From: Candidatus Obscuribacter sp.
GTDB taxonomy: Bacteria > Cyanobacteriota > Vampirovibrionia > Obscuribacterales > Obscuribacteraceae
Length of the DNA stretch: 64,000 nucleotides
Direction: 5' to 3'
Assembly (NCBI GenBank): GCA_016718315.1
Contig: JADKDV010000001.1
Span: 310,001-374,000, forward strand
The translations under genes and the position numbers were made by a program. The notes under the pieces were generated by a model. The model was given only the letters and a program-made list of their open reading frames with translations. It ran no database searches and was not told the origin of the DNA. Each line of letters opens with the position of its first letter. The stretch's first letter is position 1. Below are positions 8,519 to 18,398 of the stretch, piece by piece.

Positions 8519-11042
8519 GGTCAAATCAGAGACTTTAGCCATGGAGCGCTGGTTTAAGGAGCGCGGTTATATACCATTTGATTTTCAAAAACAGTGCTGG
8601 ACCAATTATCTGGCTGGCAAGAGTGGCATACTCAGTGCTTCTACCGGCATGGGTAAAACTTATGCACTGTGGCCCGGTCCGCTACTTGAGTACATCAACA
8701 CGCCTCAGCATTTTGACCCACCCTCTAAAGTCAGCGCTCGTACAAAAGAACCTGCCAGTCTGCCTCTTACTGTTATCTGGTTGACCCCTCTGCGTGCTCT
8801 TGCCAGTGACATAGCCGAGAGTCTGATGGTGCCAGTCAGCGATCTTGATTTGCCATTTAGTGTGGAGACACGTACTGGTGATACCAAAAGCTCAATTAAG
8901 CAGCGTCAAAAAGAGAGGCTCCCTAGCTGTCTTATCACTACTCCTGAGAGTCTAAGCATACTTTTGTCCTATCCTGGTAATGAGGCCAAATTTGCCACAC
9001 TAAAACTGGTGGTGGTAGATGAATGGCATGAATTACTCAGTAGTAAAAGAGGCAGTCAAGTTGAGCTGGCTTTAGCCAGGCTGAGAGCCATTGTCGCTCA
9101 AAGCGGGGGCGTGGAGCGCCAGGGCGATAAATTGAGAGTGTGGGGTTTGTCCGCCACCATAGGCAATCTTGATAGCGCTCTTAAAACACTAATGGCTGGT
9201 ACTGACGAGCCGGGCGTTTTGGTGACCAGCAGTGCACCAAAAGTGGTGACGACTGATACGGTGCTCCCGCCTGCCCTATCGCATCTACCCTGGACTGGAC
9301 ATACTGGACTGACCATGGTGGATGAAGTCGTCCAACTGGTGGCTCAAAGTCAGTCCTCGATAGTATTTACTAATACCCGGTCACAAACTGAGCAGTGGTA
9401 TCAAAACATGATAGAGGCAGACGAGAGCCTCTGTGGTGTGTCGGCTTTGCACCACGGCTCTCTCGATTATGATGTGCGCCGCTGGGTCGAAGAAGCACTC
9501 AAACTGGGGCGACTGCGCTGTGTAGTGTCCACTGCCTCTCTTGATCTTGGTGTGGATTTTGCACCAGTGGATAGAGTCTTGCAACTCGGTAGTCCCAAAG
9601 GTGTGGCCAGGGCCATGCAACGAGCCGGTCGTAGCGGACATAAACCTGGTGCTGTCAGTGCACTGTTTATGGTGCCTACCCACGCTCTTGAGTTAATCGA
9701 GTTAGCCGCCGCTCGCAAAGCTATTGCTGCTGGTCAAATAGAGAGCCGATTTGCTTTGCATAAGCCCTTTGATGTGCTTTGCCAGCATGTTACGACAGTG
9801 GCTCTAGGCAGTGGTTTTGTTAGTGAGGAGCTCTATAGAGAGGTCAAAACCACCGAAGCCTTTAAAGATTTGACCTGGCAAGAGTGGCTCTGGGTTTTAA
9901 ATTTTGTCGCCACCGGTGGTAAGGCGCTCACTGCTTATCCTGATTATCATCGCATCAGACTCAAAGACGGCCGCTATATCATGGACGACAAGATGCTTGC
10001 TCTCAAGCATCGCCTCTCGATTGGCACAATCGTATCTGATCAGTCGATGGAGGTAAAATTTTTGAGAGGCAGTAGCCTCGGACATGTGGAAGAGTCTTTT
10101 ATATCGATGCTCAAAAAGGGTGATTCTTTTTTGTTTGCCGGTCGTTATCTTGAGCTTGTTGAAGTAAAAGAAATGAAAGCTTATGTGCGCCTCTCCAGTC
10201 GTCACTCTGGTCCAGTACCACGCTGGCTCGGCGGACGGCTGCCGATGAGTAGTGAGCTAGCGCTCTTTGTGCGCCGTTTGATTGACCTGGCTGCCGAGGG
10301 TATTTATAGCGAGCCCGAAATGGCTTTTATCAAGCCCCTTTTGAAAGTACAGGCCCAGCGCTCGATATTGCCCTCAATGAGCGAGGTCCTGGTGGAGCAT
10401 CATAAATCAAGAGATGGCTATCACCTTTTTGTTTACACTTTTGAGGGGCGCCTTGTAAACGAAGGGCTGGCGCATTTGATTGCTTTTAAACTTTCGCGTT
10501 TTGAGCCTTCCACCTTTTCTATAGCCATTAATGACTGGGGTTTTGAGATTCTCTCCGCTAGACCGATTCAGTTTCCGGATGGCGCCGATGCTGCGGCATT
10601 TTTTCATGGTTTTGACATCAAAAACCTGGAGCGCGATATTTTTGATTGTCTCAATTCCACCGAAATGGCCAGGCGTCAGTTTCGTGAGATTGCCAGGGTC
10701 TCGGGACTAATTTTCCAGGGCTATCCGGGAGCGCCCAAAGCAGTAAAACAGGTGCAAGTCTCAGCCACGCTGCTTTATGATGTATTTGTCGAGTTTGATC
10801 CCGGTAATTTGTTGGTTAGACAGGCTCACGATGAGGTTTTGCAGCGCAATCTTGAGATCAGTCGCATGCTGGGAGCGCTAAAGCGGCTCAGTCAGGCTAC
10901 AATCATTGAGGTCGAGACCAAAAAAGCCAGCCCTTTTGCCCTGCCTCTCATGGTAGACCGCCTCAGGGGTAAATTATCCAACGAAAAACTGGCTAAAAGA
11001 GTAATGCAGATGGAAATCGAACTGGCTAAAGAAATGAATTGA
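8511..11042 (+). CDS. Ligase-associated DEXH helicase, Lhr-like
   Basis: An 843-residue superfamily 2 helicase. Walker A is STGMGKT; the DEXH box is DEWH in VVVDEWHELL; motif III is LSATIGN; motif VI is QRAGRSGH after STASLDLGVDF. The middle and C-terminal parts match the Lhr-core arrangement (winged helix plus C-terminal domain), and the gene order identifies the ligase-associated subgroup. The likely start is the ATG at 8511, which overlaps the ligase stop by 8 bases; a TTG at 8478 would give a 41-base overlap. Its stop shares a base with the next ATG (TGATG). It probably unwinds damaged DNA or DNA:RNA for repair together with the other three products. Confidence 0.93.
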   Translation: MVKVKSETLAMERWFKERGYIPFDFQKQCWTNYLAGKSGILSASTGMGKTYALWPGPLLEYINTPQHFDPPSKVSARTKEPASLPLTVIWLTPLRALASDIAESLMVPVSDLDLPFSVETRTGDTKSSIKQRQKERLPSCLITTPESLSILLSYPGNEAKFATLKLVVVDEWHELLSSKRGSQVELALARLRAIVAQSGGVERQGDKLRVWGLSATIGNLDSALKTLMAGTDEPGVLVTSSAPKVVTTDTVLPPALSHLPWTGHTGLTMVDEVVQLVAQSQSSIVFTNTRSQTEQWYQNMIEADESLCGVSALHHGSLDYDVRRWVEEALKLGRLRCVVSTASLDLGVDFAPVDRVLQLGSPKGVARAMQRAGRSGHKPGAVSALFMVPTHALELIELAAARKAIAAGQIESRFALHKPFDVLCQHVTTVALGSGFVSEELYREVKTTEAFKDLTWQEWLWVLNFVATGGKALTAYPDYHRIRLKDGRYIMDDKMLALKHRLSIGTIVSDQSMEVKFLRGSSLGHVEESFISMLKKGDSFLFAGRYLELVEVKEMKAYVRLSSRHSGPVPRWLGGRLPMSSELALFVRRLIDLAAEGIYSEPEMAFIKPLLKVQAQRSILPSMSEVLVEHHKSRDGYHLFVYTFEGRLVNEGLAHLIAFKLSRFEPSTFSIAINDWGFEILSARPIQFPDGADAAAFFHGFDIKNLERDIFDCLNSTEMARRQFREIARVSGLIFQGYPGAPKAVKQVQVSATLLYDVFVEFDPGNLLVRQAHDEVLQRNLEISRMLGALKRLSQATIIEVETKKASPFALPLMVDRLRGKLSNEKLAKRVMQMEIELAKEMN

Positions 11043-11722
11043 TGTCAATTTCTATCGACGTCACGATACGCTCTGGTCACAGGTCCACTCCAGTGGAGCA
11101 GTTTGTCTTGCTTGGCGATAAAGCAATCTTTTTGCCGGGGCGTAAAACATTGATTGTGTCTGATATTCATCTGGGCAAAGCAGCATCATTTAGAGCGCGC
11201 AATTTTTTTGCCCCGGAGGGTATCACCACCCATGATTTAGATAGACTCTCGCACTTGCTTGCCAGTACAGCTGCCAGCCGCTTGCTTATACTTGGCGATT
11301 TAGTCCACGCTCAAGATGGTGTCACCAGTCACATTGAGCGGGCCTTTGTCGATTTTAGCGCCAGGCAAGATTGTCAAATGGTGCTAGTTAAAGGTAATCA
11401 TGACGTCAAAGTAAAAATACCCAGTAGCTGGCCACTAGATCTGGTGGAGGAGCATTTCACCGAGGACGGTATTATCTTCAGCCACGATTTAAATTTACAA
11501 AAAGACCTCTTTACACTTTGTGGTCATATTCATCCTGCTGTTGTGCTCTCCGGCAAAGGCAGGCAACGCGAGCGCCTGCCCTGCTTCTGGCTCAGGGACC
11601 GACACATGATATTGCCTTCTTTTGGTGTCTTTACTGGCGCCAGTACAGTGTCTCCGGCTAAAGGGGACCGAGTATTTGTGGTCGCTCAAGGCGAAGTGGT
11701 GGAAGTGAAAAGCAGTACTTGA
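11042..11722 (+). CDS. pdeM: Ligase-associated metallophosphoesterase (PdeM-like)
   Basis: A 226-residue calcineurin-fold phosphoesterase with the ordered metal motifs SDIHLGK, LGDLVHA, KGNHD, SHDL and CGHIHPAV. Family knowledge: PdeM-type proteins are encoded with the ligase-associated exonuclease, ligase and helicase and are described as DNA damage response endonucleases. The ATG at 11042 is preferred to the TTG one codon earlier because it forms TGATG with the helicase stop. It is last in the operon; the 120 bases downstream show no obvious terminator before the next gene. Confidence 0.9.
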   Translation: MSISIDVTIRSGHRSTPVEQFVLLGDKAIFLPGRKTLIVSDIHLGKAASFRARNFFAPEGITTHDLDRLSHLLASTAASRLLILGDLVHAQDGVTSHIERAFVDFSARQDCQMVLVKGNHDVKVKIPSSWPLDLVEEHFTEDGIIFSHDLNLQKDLFTLCGHIHPAVVLSGKGRQRERLPCFWLRDRHMILPSFGVFTGASTVSPAKGDRVFVVAQGEVVEVKSST

Positions 11723-11843
11723 TCGTCAAGGCTAAAGTTGCTCTTTACACTCTCCGTATAAAACTGCAAAAGCGGGTATAACCTGTTTAAGGATACAGCT
11801 TTTTTGTCGTAACGAAAATTGCTCCTTTTGTGAGGTACGAGCA

Positions 11844-12812
11844 ATGATCGAGACACGCATGGCAAAAAGACAGACAAATACTACTGGAGGTGCGGTTTTG
11901 CCAGGTAAGGGTGATCCAGGAGTAAAAGAGACAATCTCAAAAGATGCAAAAGCAAAAGATGCAGGACTGACCAGCTCTGCCTCAACCGATCCTGGACTTA
12001 AGGCGCCAGACTGGTTGACCTTGCACATCAGCGAGCTCAGTGATGAGATTAAGGCTGTGTGGATGTTTGCCTATCAGGAAGTTTATACGCGCAATCGCTA
12101 TCAGCGCGGTGAGAGACCGGCCCAGGCTCTATCACGGCTCAAGGGGTATGGCATGCTGGCCGACCTCACTGTCGATGGCTTACAGGATATGGCTAGAGAG
12201 CTATGTAAGTCCGATTTAGGTCCTGATGGCGGCAAAAACAGAAACCATTACACAGTCAATGACCGCATCCTTGACGAAGAACTTGAAAAACAAGAAGTCT
12301 TTGCTCTTGTGGATAGAAAGAAAAAACATCTCGAGGCCTTAAGGCTTGCACCCACCCTTGAGATAATCGAGTCGATTTATACCAGTGAGTATGCCGACCA
12401 GCTTAAAAAGTCCGGTCTGCAACATGTGGCAAAGACTTTTTATGATGCCATGATTGAGCGCCTTAACGAGGACCGATATCTCAATTTGACCAATATGGCC
12501 AGTCGCAAGATTTTTCCTGTTGGTGCTGCCTATATTGCTTCAGGAGCCGCTACCTCTAAGCAAATCGAAGAAGTCTTGATGAAGCAACGCAGTCTGCGCG
12601 AGGCTAAACAGAGAGAGCCTCAAGTGCAGGAGCTTAAGGCTCTAAATACCGATGAGTATAAGATTTTTTGGCGGGGCTTTTTGGGAGAGACCAACACCGG
12701 TAGCTTACTCAAAGCCCACCTCAAAGACAATGCAAAACAGCTAGCTAAAGTAGTTGAGGCTGACTTACTCATCTTGCAACTGCAAGAAGCAATGCGTCCA
12801 AAGTCGGACTAG
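11844..12812 (+). CDS. Hypothetical protein with ChaB-like N-terminal segment
   Basis: A 322-residue soluble, largely helical protein. The ATG at 11844 has GAGG eight bases upstream. Residues 1-50 are polar, Lys/Thr-rich and probably disordered. Residues about 55-95 (ELSDEIKAVWMFAYQEVYTR and following) resemble the start of ChaB-type domains (LP-x-hx-Ax-IY-x-AF), a weak match. The remaining 200 residues have no recognisable motif; they are charged helices with MARELCKSDLG and a Lys-rich C-terminal half. It is not part of the repair operon with certainty: the gap is 121 bases. Its stop overlaps the stop of the convergent CPT-like gene by four bases. Confidence 0.65.
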   Translation: MIETRMAKRQTNTTGGAVLPGKGDPGVKETISKDAKAKDAGLTSSASTDPGLKAPDWLTLHISELSDEIKAVWMFAYQEVYTRNRYQRGERPAQALSRLKGYGMLADLTVDGLQDMARELCKSDLGPDGGKNRNHYTVNDRILDEELEKQEVFALVDRKKKHLEALRLAPTLEIIESIYTSEYADQLKKSGLQHVAKTFYDAMIERLNEDRYLNLTNMASRKIFPVGAAYIASGAATSKQIEEVLMKQRSLREAKQREPQVQELKALNTDEYKIFWRGFLGETNTGSLLKAHLKDNAKQLAKVVEADLLILQLQEAMRPKSD

Positions 12813-13435
12813 TCAGCACCAATAGCAAAACTCTTGCGCATGTCGTATGCGGCATGTGGTTCAAACTCGCCTTCAACTGCTGCCACTATCTTTAGAGCTA
12901 GTGTGTTGCTATCGTGCAGTGAGCTATCGATAGTGATGTCGTAAGTCAAATGTTCGTGCACCCACTTTTGTGAGCCCCTGCCCCAGCCTGGAAACCTGTC
13001 ACCACGCATGATTTCGCGGTGACTCAAGACTCTGTCATCACAATAGACACCGACAAAATAGGTTTTGTAGGGCTTGAGCGTTTTTAGTGCCTCTGTTAGC
13101 CAGAGCTTGCTCCAGGTGACATCATCGGCAATGACATTAAAGCCTGCTTTGAGGTAGGCAGCGATGGCTTGATAGCGAGCAATCATCATGCGATCCAAAA
13201 CTGGACCGGGATTTATTTTGAGAAACGGACGGTCGTCTATTATTTCTTCTTGCCAGGTATAAAATTCGGGCGACACAGTAGTTAAATCAAGTTCGTGGGG
13301 TGGCATAGTCAGCCAGAACATATCAATACCCATGAGCAAATAAGGCTCCTTGAGCTGGTTTTGCATGCTTTTAGCGAGGCTGCTTTTGCCTGCGCTGCTA
13401 GCACCATTGAGTATAATTATCTGCCCTCTTTTCAT
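12809..13435 (-). CDS. Chloramphenicol phosphotransferase-like kinase
   Basis: A 208-residue P-loop kinase. Walker A is NGASSAGKS at residues 9-17, followed by a MGIDMFW segment that matches the catalytic Asp region (GVDS) of Streptomyces CPT, then VIADDV and a lid-like RGDR motif. CPT phosphorylates the 3'-hydroxyl of chloramphenicol, but most chromosomal relatives have unknown small-molecule substrates, so resistance should not be assumed. It lies 37 bases downstream of the LRR gene on the same strand and may be last in the permease-LRR-kinase operon. Confidence 0.82.
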   Translation of the reverse strand: MKRGQIIILNGASSAGKSSLAKSMQNQLKEPYLLMGIDMFWLTMPPHELDLTTVSPEFYTWQEEIIDDRPFLKINPGPVLDRMMIARYQAIAAYLKAGFNVIADDVTWSKLWLTEALKTLKPYKTYFVGVYCDDRVLSHREIMRGDRFPGWGRGSQKWVHEHLTYDITIDSSLHDSNTLALKIVAAVEGEFEPHAAYDMRKSFAIGAD

Positions 13436-13472
13436 ATGCGCTCTTGGGTTTGTCTGGCAGCCAGTGTGGGGT

Positions 13473-16295
13473 CTAAGTCCAGTTTACGTCTTTGTCTAGA
13501 TAGACAAATTTGCAGTTTGGCAGGGCCATTTTTACACCGGCACGTTCCACTCTCGAAATTTCGCACTCATGAAAATAGATAGTCTCAAGATTGCTCAGTT
13601 CACGCAATTCGACTAAATCACCAAAGACAATATTGGTGCCTATCAAAGTCAATTTTTTAAGCGATTTGATTTTAGAAAGGGCTGGCAGACCATCCTTTGT
13701 AATCTGTGTATTGCGCAAATCAAGTTCTTCCAGTGCTGGTAAATCACTGAGATGCACCAGGCTCTCATCGATGATATTACTACTTGCCAGTTTTAGTTCT
13801 TTAAGTCGGCGGCAGTTGCCCAGATGTTTAAAGCCACTACCTGTGATTTCCAGGTTTTCGAGGTCGAGCACCATCAGGTCATGCAATTGATTGAGCACGC
13901 CCAGACCATCATCGGTAATGTGTGTAAAAGATAGCCTCAATGTATTGAGATGGGGCAGTCTGCGGATACTGGCCAGTCCCGCGTCAGTGGCTCTGGTGTT
14001 GGACAGATTGAGCCAGCGCAGTGAAGTCAATGAGCTGATACAACTGATACCGCGGTCGCGCAGACGTTTACAATTTTCGAGGTCAAGACTCTTGAGTGTG
14101 ACAAGATTTGTCAGCGCCGAAATACCTTCATCGCTTATTTGTGTGCCGCTCAAATTGAGCACATTTAGCTCTTTGAAGTTACTGAGATAAACCATTCCCG
14201 CATCACTAATGCGTGTATTGGCCAGGTTTAAATCCTTGAGCTTATTGTAGTTGCGAATATGACCCAGTGTGTCGTCAGAGATATCCTGATTAGATAAATT
14301 GACCTCGCGCACCATGGTCAGTGACTCGATATGAGCCATGCCCTGATCGGTCACTGTGCCCAGTCTCAAATTGCGCAGTTTGGTGAGTCCAGATAGATGC
14401 TTGAGGTCCTCATCATTGAGCGATCGTGGATACTCGATATAGCGGATTTCTCTTAGTCCCGTTAAGTGTTGCAGACAGCCATTGTCAGCTGCTGTGGAAG
14501 AAATATTGAGAAAACGCAAATCATGCAGACCGCTTAAATTTGCGATATTGGCATTGTTGATACGAGTGAGAGACAAGTCGAGTTCTTTTAGCCTGTGCAG
14601 GTTACCTATCTTGGCCAAAACTTCATTGCCGATGCGGTTAGCCCCTTTGAGATGCAAGGTCTCAAGATTAGGTAGCGCTGCCAGTCCTGTCAGACCGGTA
14701 TCGGTAACTGGATTGTTAGAGAGGTCGAGCACTTTTAGTCTAGGTAAGTCGCCTAGCTCAATTGCTGAGCCGTCATAACGCAATGACAGTTCTTCAAGGC
14801 TGGGCATATTACCCACTTCCATTTTGATGCGTTTGCGATATTTGGCATAGTCTGGTTTTGTAGCATCGCTATATGCACCGATATTGAGGCGTTTGAGAGC
14901 AGTTAATTCACCGAGATATTGCAGACCTTCGCCGCGTAAATCGACCTGACGCAAAGATAGCTCTTCTAGATTTTTGAGATATCTAAATGAGGCAAAGACA
15001 TCTTCTGCGACATCGTCAGAGCGCACCACAAGCCGCTTTAAATTGGTTAGATTGAGGACGTTTTCTAGACCCAGCTCAGTGATATTGTCAGTGCGCAACA
15101 CCAGTGTGTGCAGCCTTGGGAAGTGGTTGAGACATTCAAGACCTTTGTCTGTCACTGAAGAAAATACTATATACAGTTCTTCGACAGAGTTTGGCTGCTC
15201 TATTGTGGCAAGCAATGTATCATCAACCGAAGCACCCTCTAAGAGCACTTTGCGCGAATTAGTCTTAGCCAGTAGTTGTCCTAAATTGACTTCGTCAAAT
15301 TGGCAATGACTGATACGCAGCTCACGCACTGTCGTTAGTTTAGTAATTGGCCTGAGGGCTTCGGCTCCGACAATATTGCAACTGGTAAGCTGCAATGTCC
15401 GCAGCCTATGCAGATGAATAAGCTCGTTGAGGCTGTTTTTTTCGATTTCCAGACCACCCAGTCTAAGCTCACGCAGCCCGGATAATCTAGCAATCATGCC
15501 TAGATCTTCGGCATTTAGTTCATCAAAGAGATAGTCGAGAGATTGGATATCGTCCGGCTTAAGTCTGGTACATTCTTTAAAAGCATCACGGTCTTGCACT
15601 TCCAGTCGCACAAACGCCCGCCGTGAGACCTGCACTGAGCCCAGGGCTTCACCTACTTCCTGCCATGTGCGCTGGCTTTGATTGTCAGACTGAGCGACCA
15701 AGAGCTTGCCGGCTGAGCGCTCAAAAGGAAAAGTAATAATCCGCCCGGAATGCACAATGATATGACAAAGGGGCAAACTGGCATTGAGTTCAGCTGCTCC
15801 AGCCCCACTTACATGAGTGTTATCGAGATAGAGTTTGCGCAAATCAATCAGGTGTTTGAGCTTGGTCATACCGTAGTCACTGACTTTGGTGCCACCAAGA
15901 TCTAGTGTGTGCAAAAAGACCAGATGACGCAAAGATGGCATGCCACTATCGGTGATATTACGCTCTGGCAGTGACAGATAGCGCAGACCTGTCAGATGAG
16001 CGATTGACTCCAGGCTGTGATCGTCTACAGCGCACTGTCTAAAATCTATGGACTGCAAATCTCCTGGCTGTAGCGCGCGCAGGGCATTAAAGTCCACGGT
16101 CGGTGCTACCAGTAAGTGCAAAGCGACATCGGATTCTAATGTGATAGTGCCCTGTGCTTCGCCGATTTTTTCTTCCCACCAGCCAGATGTGTTGCCAGTG
16201 CGATAAATCTGATACAGAGCCCCCAGAGAGACCTCTGGGAAGTTTATTTCTCTTAGCCGCGGCTTACTTTCGCTCGTTGTTTCTTCTTCGTTCAT
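13473..16295 (-). CDS. Large leucine-rich-repeat protein with duplicated cap module
   Basis: A 940-residue protein made almost entirely of leucine-rich repeats of about 24 residues, with consensus like LTGLRxLxLxxTxIxDxGL. No signal peptide or membrane segment is visible, so it is probably cytoplasmic. Two related non-LRR modules stand out. The first (about residues 38-110) begins WWEEKIGEAQG and runs to LQSIDF. The second (about 210-280) begins WQEVGEALG and runs to IQSLDY. Each is followed by repeats opening IAHLTGLRYL or IARLSGLREL. This suggests duplication of a cap-plus-LRR unit. It starts immediately after the permease stop and is probably co-transcribed. LRR proteins bind other proteins; no partner is known. 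Confidence 0.9.
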   Translation of the reverse strand: MNEEETTSESKPRLREINFPEVSLGALYQIYRTGNTSGWWEEKIGEAQGTITLESDVALHLLVAPTVDFNALRALQPGDLQSIDFRQCAVDDHSLESIAHLTGLRYLSLPERNITDSGMPSLRHLVFLHTLDLGGTKVSDYGMTKLKHLIDLRKLYLDNTHVSGAGAAELNASLPLCHIIVHSGRIITFPFERSAGKLLVAQSDNQSQRTWQEVGEALGSVQVSRRAFVRLEVQDRDAFKECTRLKPDDIQSLDYLFDELNAEDLGMIARLSGLRELRLGGLEIEKNSLNELIHLHRLRTLQLTSCNIVGAEALRPITKLTTVRELRISHCQFDEVNLGQLLAKTNSRKVLLEGASVDDTLLATIEQPNSVEELYIVFSSVTDKGLECLNHFPRLHTLVLRTDNITELGLENVLNLTNLKRLVVRSDDVAEDVFASFRYLKNLEELSLRQVDLRGEGLQYLGELTALKRLNIGAYSDATKPDYAKYRKRIKMEVGNMPSLEELSLRYDGSAIELGDLPRLKVLDLSNNPVTDTGLTGLAALPNLETLHLKGANRIGNEVLAKIGNLHRLKELDLSLTRINNANIANLSGLHDLRFLNISSTAADNGCLQHLTGLREIRYIEYPRSLNDEDLKHLSGLTKLRNLRLGTVTDQGMAHIESLTMVREVNLSNQDISDDTLGHIRNYNKLKDLNLANTRISDAGMVYLSNFKELNVLNLSGTQISDEGISALTNLVTLKSLDLENCKRLRDRGISCISSLTSLRWLNLSNTRATDAGLASIRRLPHLNTLRLSFTHITDDGLGVLNQLHDLMVLDLENLEITGSGFKHLGNCRRLKELKLASSNIIDESLVHLSDLPALEELDLRNTQITKDGLPALSKIKSLKKLTLIGTNIVFGDLVELRELSNLETIYFHECEISRVERAGVKMALPNCKFVYLDKDVNWT

Positions 16296-18297
16296 TTAGG
16301 CACTAGTTTGACGACCACCTTTGCTGTCTAGCAAAGTCGGTCTGCCGATATTAACTACACTGACTCCCAAATTGCTTTCCAGATCTTTGGCATGCTTATC
16401 TGCTGTCTCAGGATCTGAGCCAGTACCGATAAAGACTTTGCTAAATGGATGAGCTTTTTTAAGATAGATAAGACCGTCTACCAGAGTCTCTGGCAGGATT
16501 TTTACTGTAAGCACCACATCATGATTACGGAAGCTCGGCGCAATCTGTTGAGAGACAACCCGTTGGAGTAGCTCGTACATCATGCCGCGGCGAGCTGACT
16601 CTTCTTCGGCGTGGAAGATAATTATCTCTTTTGGTCCTGGTGCTTCTTGTTCCAGTAGTTTGATTAGCATTGTCGCCAGACTGCGTGCTTTGGCTCCACC
16701 GGTACACAGTACAAAAGTCGGCAGGTTCTCTGGAATTTCTTCCATTGTGGCAAATTTGCCCATACCCAGTCTCAGGTCAGGCAATTCGCGCAGACGACCC
16801 TCCAGCACTCCCATGCGATAAAAACACATGACAATGAGAATTACGCCAAGTATCTGAAATCCTAGAGCCCGAGCGCCTTCCGCCGAAAAGAGCAAAACCA
16901 CTTCGCAAAAGGAAAGAGTGGCTAGACCAACTGCAGGCCACACAGGCAGCCGCCAGGTTTTAAACGGGAAGGTCCACTGAGACTTGTACGGGGCCCGAGC
17001 AACTTTGACTGGCATGCGCACTCTCAGCATGATTACACCAAGACAAAATGAGCACATCACAGCCAAAAACGCCATACCATAAACTTGACCGAGATTGTCC
17101 ACTTGCCCTGGCAGCATGGTGATCATCAGTGAGCAGACCGCCATAAAGCTCAAGCAAACAAAAGGATAACCTTGAGCCATGGGAAATTTGTGCGCCCATC
17201 TACGCAGGATAAAGGCTGGCAGGTTGCCCTGCTTGGCCATCGTTGTACAAAGACCAATGCAGCCGACATAGGCAGTGTTGACCGCAGCAAAGAGCATAAG
17301 GGCGGCGTCTACCACCAGGATAATGAGGAGCGGCCTTGCCGCCTTCGACAAAAGCCAGACCGGAAAGCAAACTGTTGCGGTAACTGTCGAGCTTGGGTCC
17401 ATCGAGTAGTGCCAGACATAAAAACGATGTCAATGGAGCGGTCACGCCAACGAGTAGGACTACACAAAGATAGATCTTTTGCAAAGTGCGCCAGGTGGGA
17501 GTGCGCAATTGCTCCACAATTTGTGCTGCTGACTCAAAGCCCGTAATGCCCAAAAACGCCGCAGCAAAGCCGTGAACAAAGTGCTCTGGGGTAATCTTTT
17601 GATAGCAAGTAAAAAACTTTGAGATATCTATATGCTGCTCAAATGCCATCATTAGACCTTTTACGTCCATGTAGAGCAGGAGCAAAAAGTGGAAGAAGGC
17701 GATGAAAAAGACGATCATCGCTGGCTCTTTAATACCAATGATATTGAGCAGACCAAAGAAGACCACTGGCGCTATAGCTGTAATAACGATACCCGAGAGC
17801 GGCCAGTTCATGATATTGTCGATTGAATCGATATAAAACGCTCCAGATAGAGCGCTCACAGCCGCTGTAGCAAGATAACTGAGAATGGTGAGGGCGCCGA
17901 CAAAGATGGCAAAACGTTTGCCAATTGTCTGCAAAACCATGATGTATGCGCCGCCGTTAAATGGACTGACGGCACAGCCCTCTTCGTAGGTGGTTTTAAA
18001 GACCCACATCAATATACAGACTATGGCAATGATTACCGGGGCGGCAAAGCCCACCAGTGGCAAGATTACCCCAGTCGTATAAAACACCGACGTGCCGATA
18101 TCCGCCCCGACTATGGCTGCTGCCAACCACCAGGAGAGCAAAACATCGCTGTGACCGCCCTTGGCGCTGCTATTGTCCGACTCAGCCGACGATTGAGCGA
18201 CGCTTGGCTCTATTTGACTCACAGAGGATAACCTGGTTGAAATGGCTGGGTAAAAGTTTGCATCCACATAAGCTACTACATCTTTGTAAACCGTCAA
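16296..18297 (-). pseudogene. APC-family amino acid permease, broken by one frameshift
   Basis: Two overlapping frames together make one permease of about 666 residues. The 5' part (from 18297) holds the first transmembrane helices of an APC transporter (WLAAAIVGADIGTSVFYTTG). It is open until 17200 but loses similarity after VEGGKAA near 17325. The other frame continues exactly there with LLIILVVDAALMLFAAVNTAYVG and the remaining helices. It ends in a UspA-like cytoplasmic domain (FVLCTGGAKARSLA, then KVFIGTGSDPE). One extra base in the GC-rich stretch at about 17322-17342 explains the break. It could be a sequencing error, a real mutation or, less likely, recoding. Both halves are otherwise well preserved, so decay is recent at most. 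Confidence 0.85.
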
Positions 18298-18338
18298 CAG
18301 CTTTGGCCTTTAAAGGGGTTATTCTTATATCCTTTCGC

Positions 18339-18355
18339 AATGTGCTGAGCACATT
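18339..18355. promoter_or_regulatory. Perfect 17-bp palindrome in divergent intergenic region
   Basis: AATGTGC-TGA-GCACATT is a perfect inverted repeat with a three-base centre. A second repeat CTTGG-TGG-CCAAG follows directly. They lie between the divergent permease and pgi genes, about 45-60 bases before the pgi start. That position and symmetry fit a dimeric repressor or activator site, though a small hairpin is possible. Confidence 0.45.
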
Positions 18356-18398
18356 AACTTGGTGGCCAAGAAGTTAGCCCTCCGGAGTAGTATTCAAG

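Noticed and set aside
12809..13435. Antibiotic resistance gene call for the CPT-like kinase
   Set aside because: Only fold-level similarity to chloramphenicol phosphotransferase; chromosomal relatives are common and of unknown substrate.
17172..17546. Plus-strand open frame of 124 codons across the permease frameshift
   Set aside because: Antisense to well-preserved permease sequence; composition shadow.
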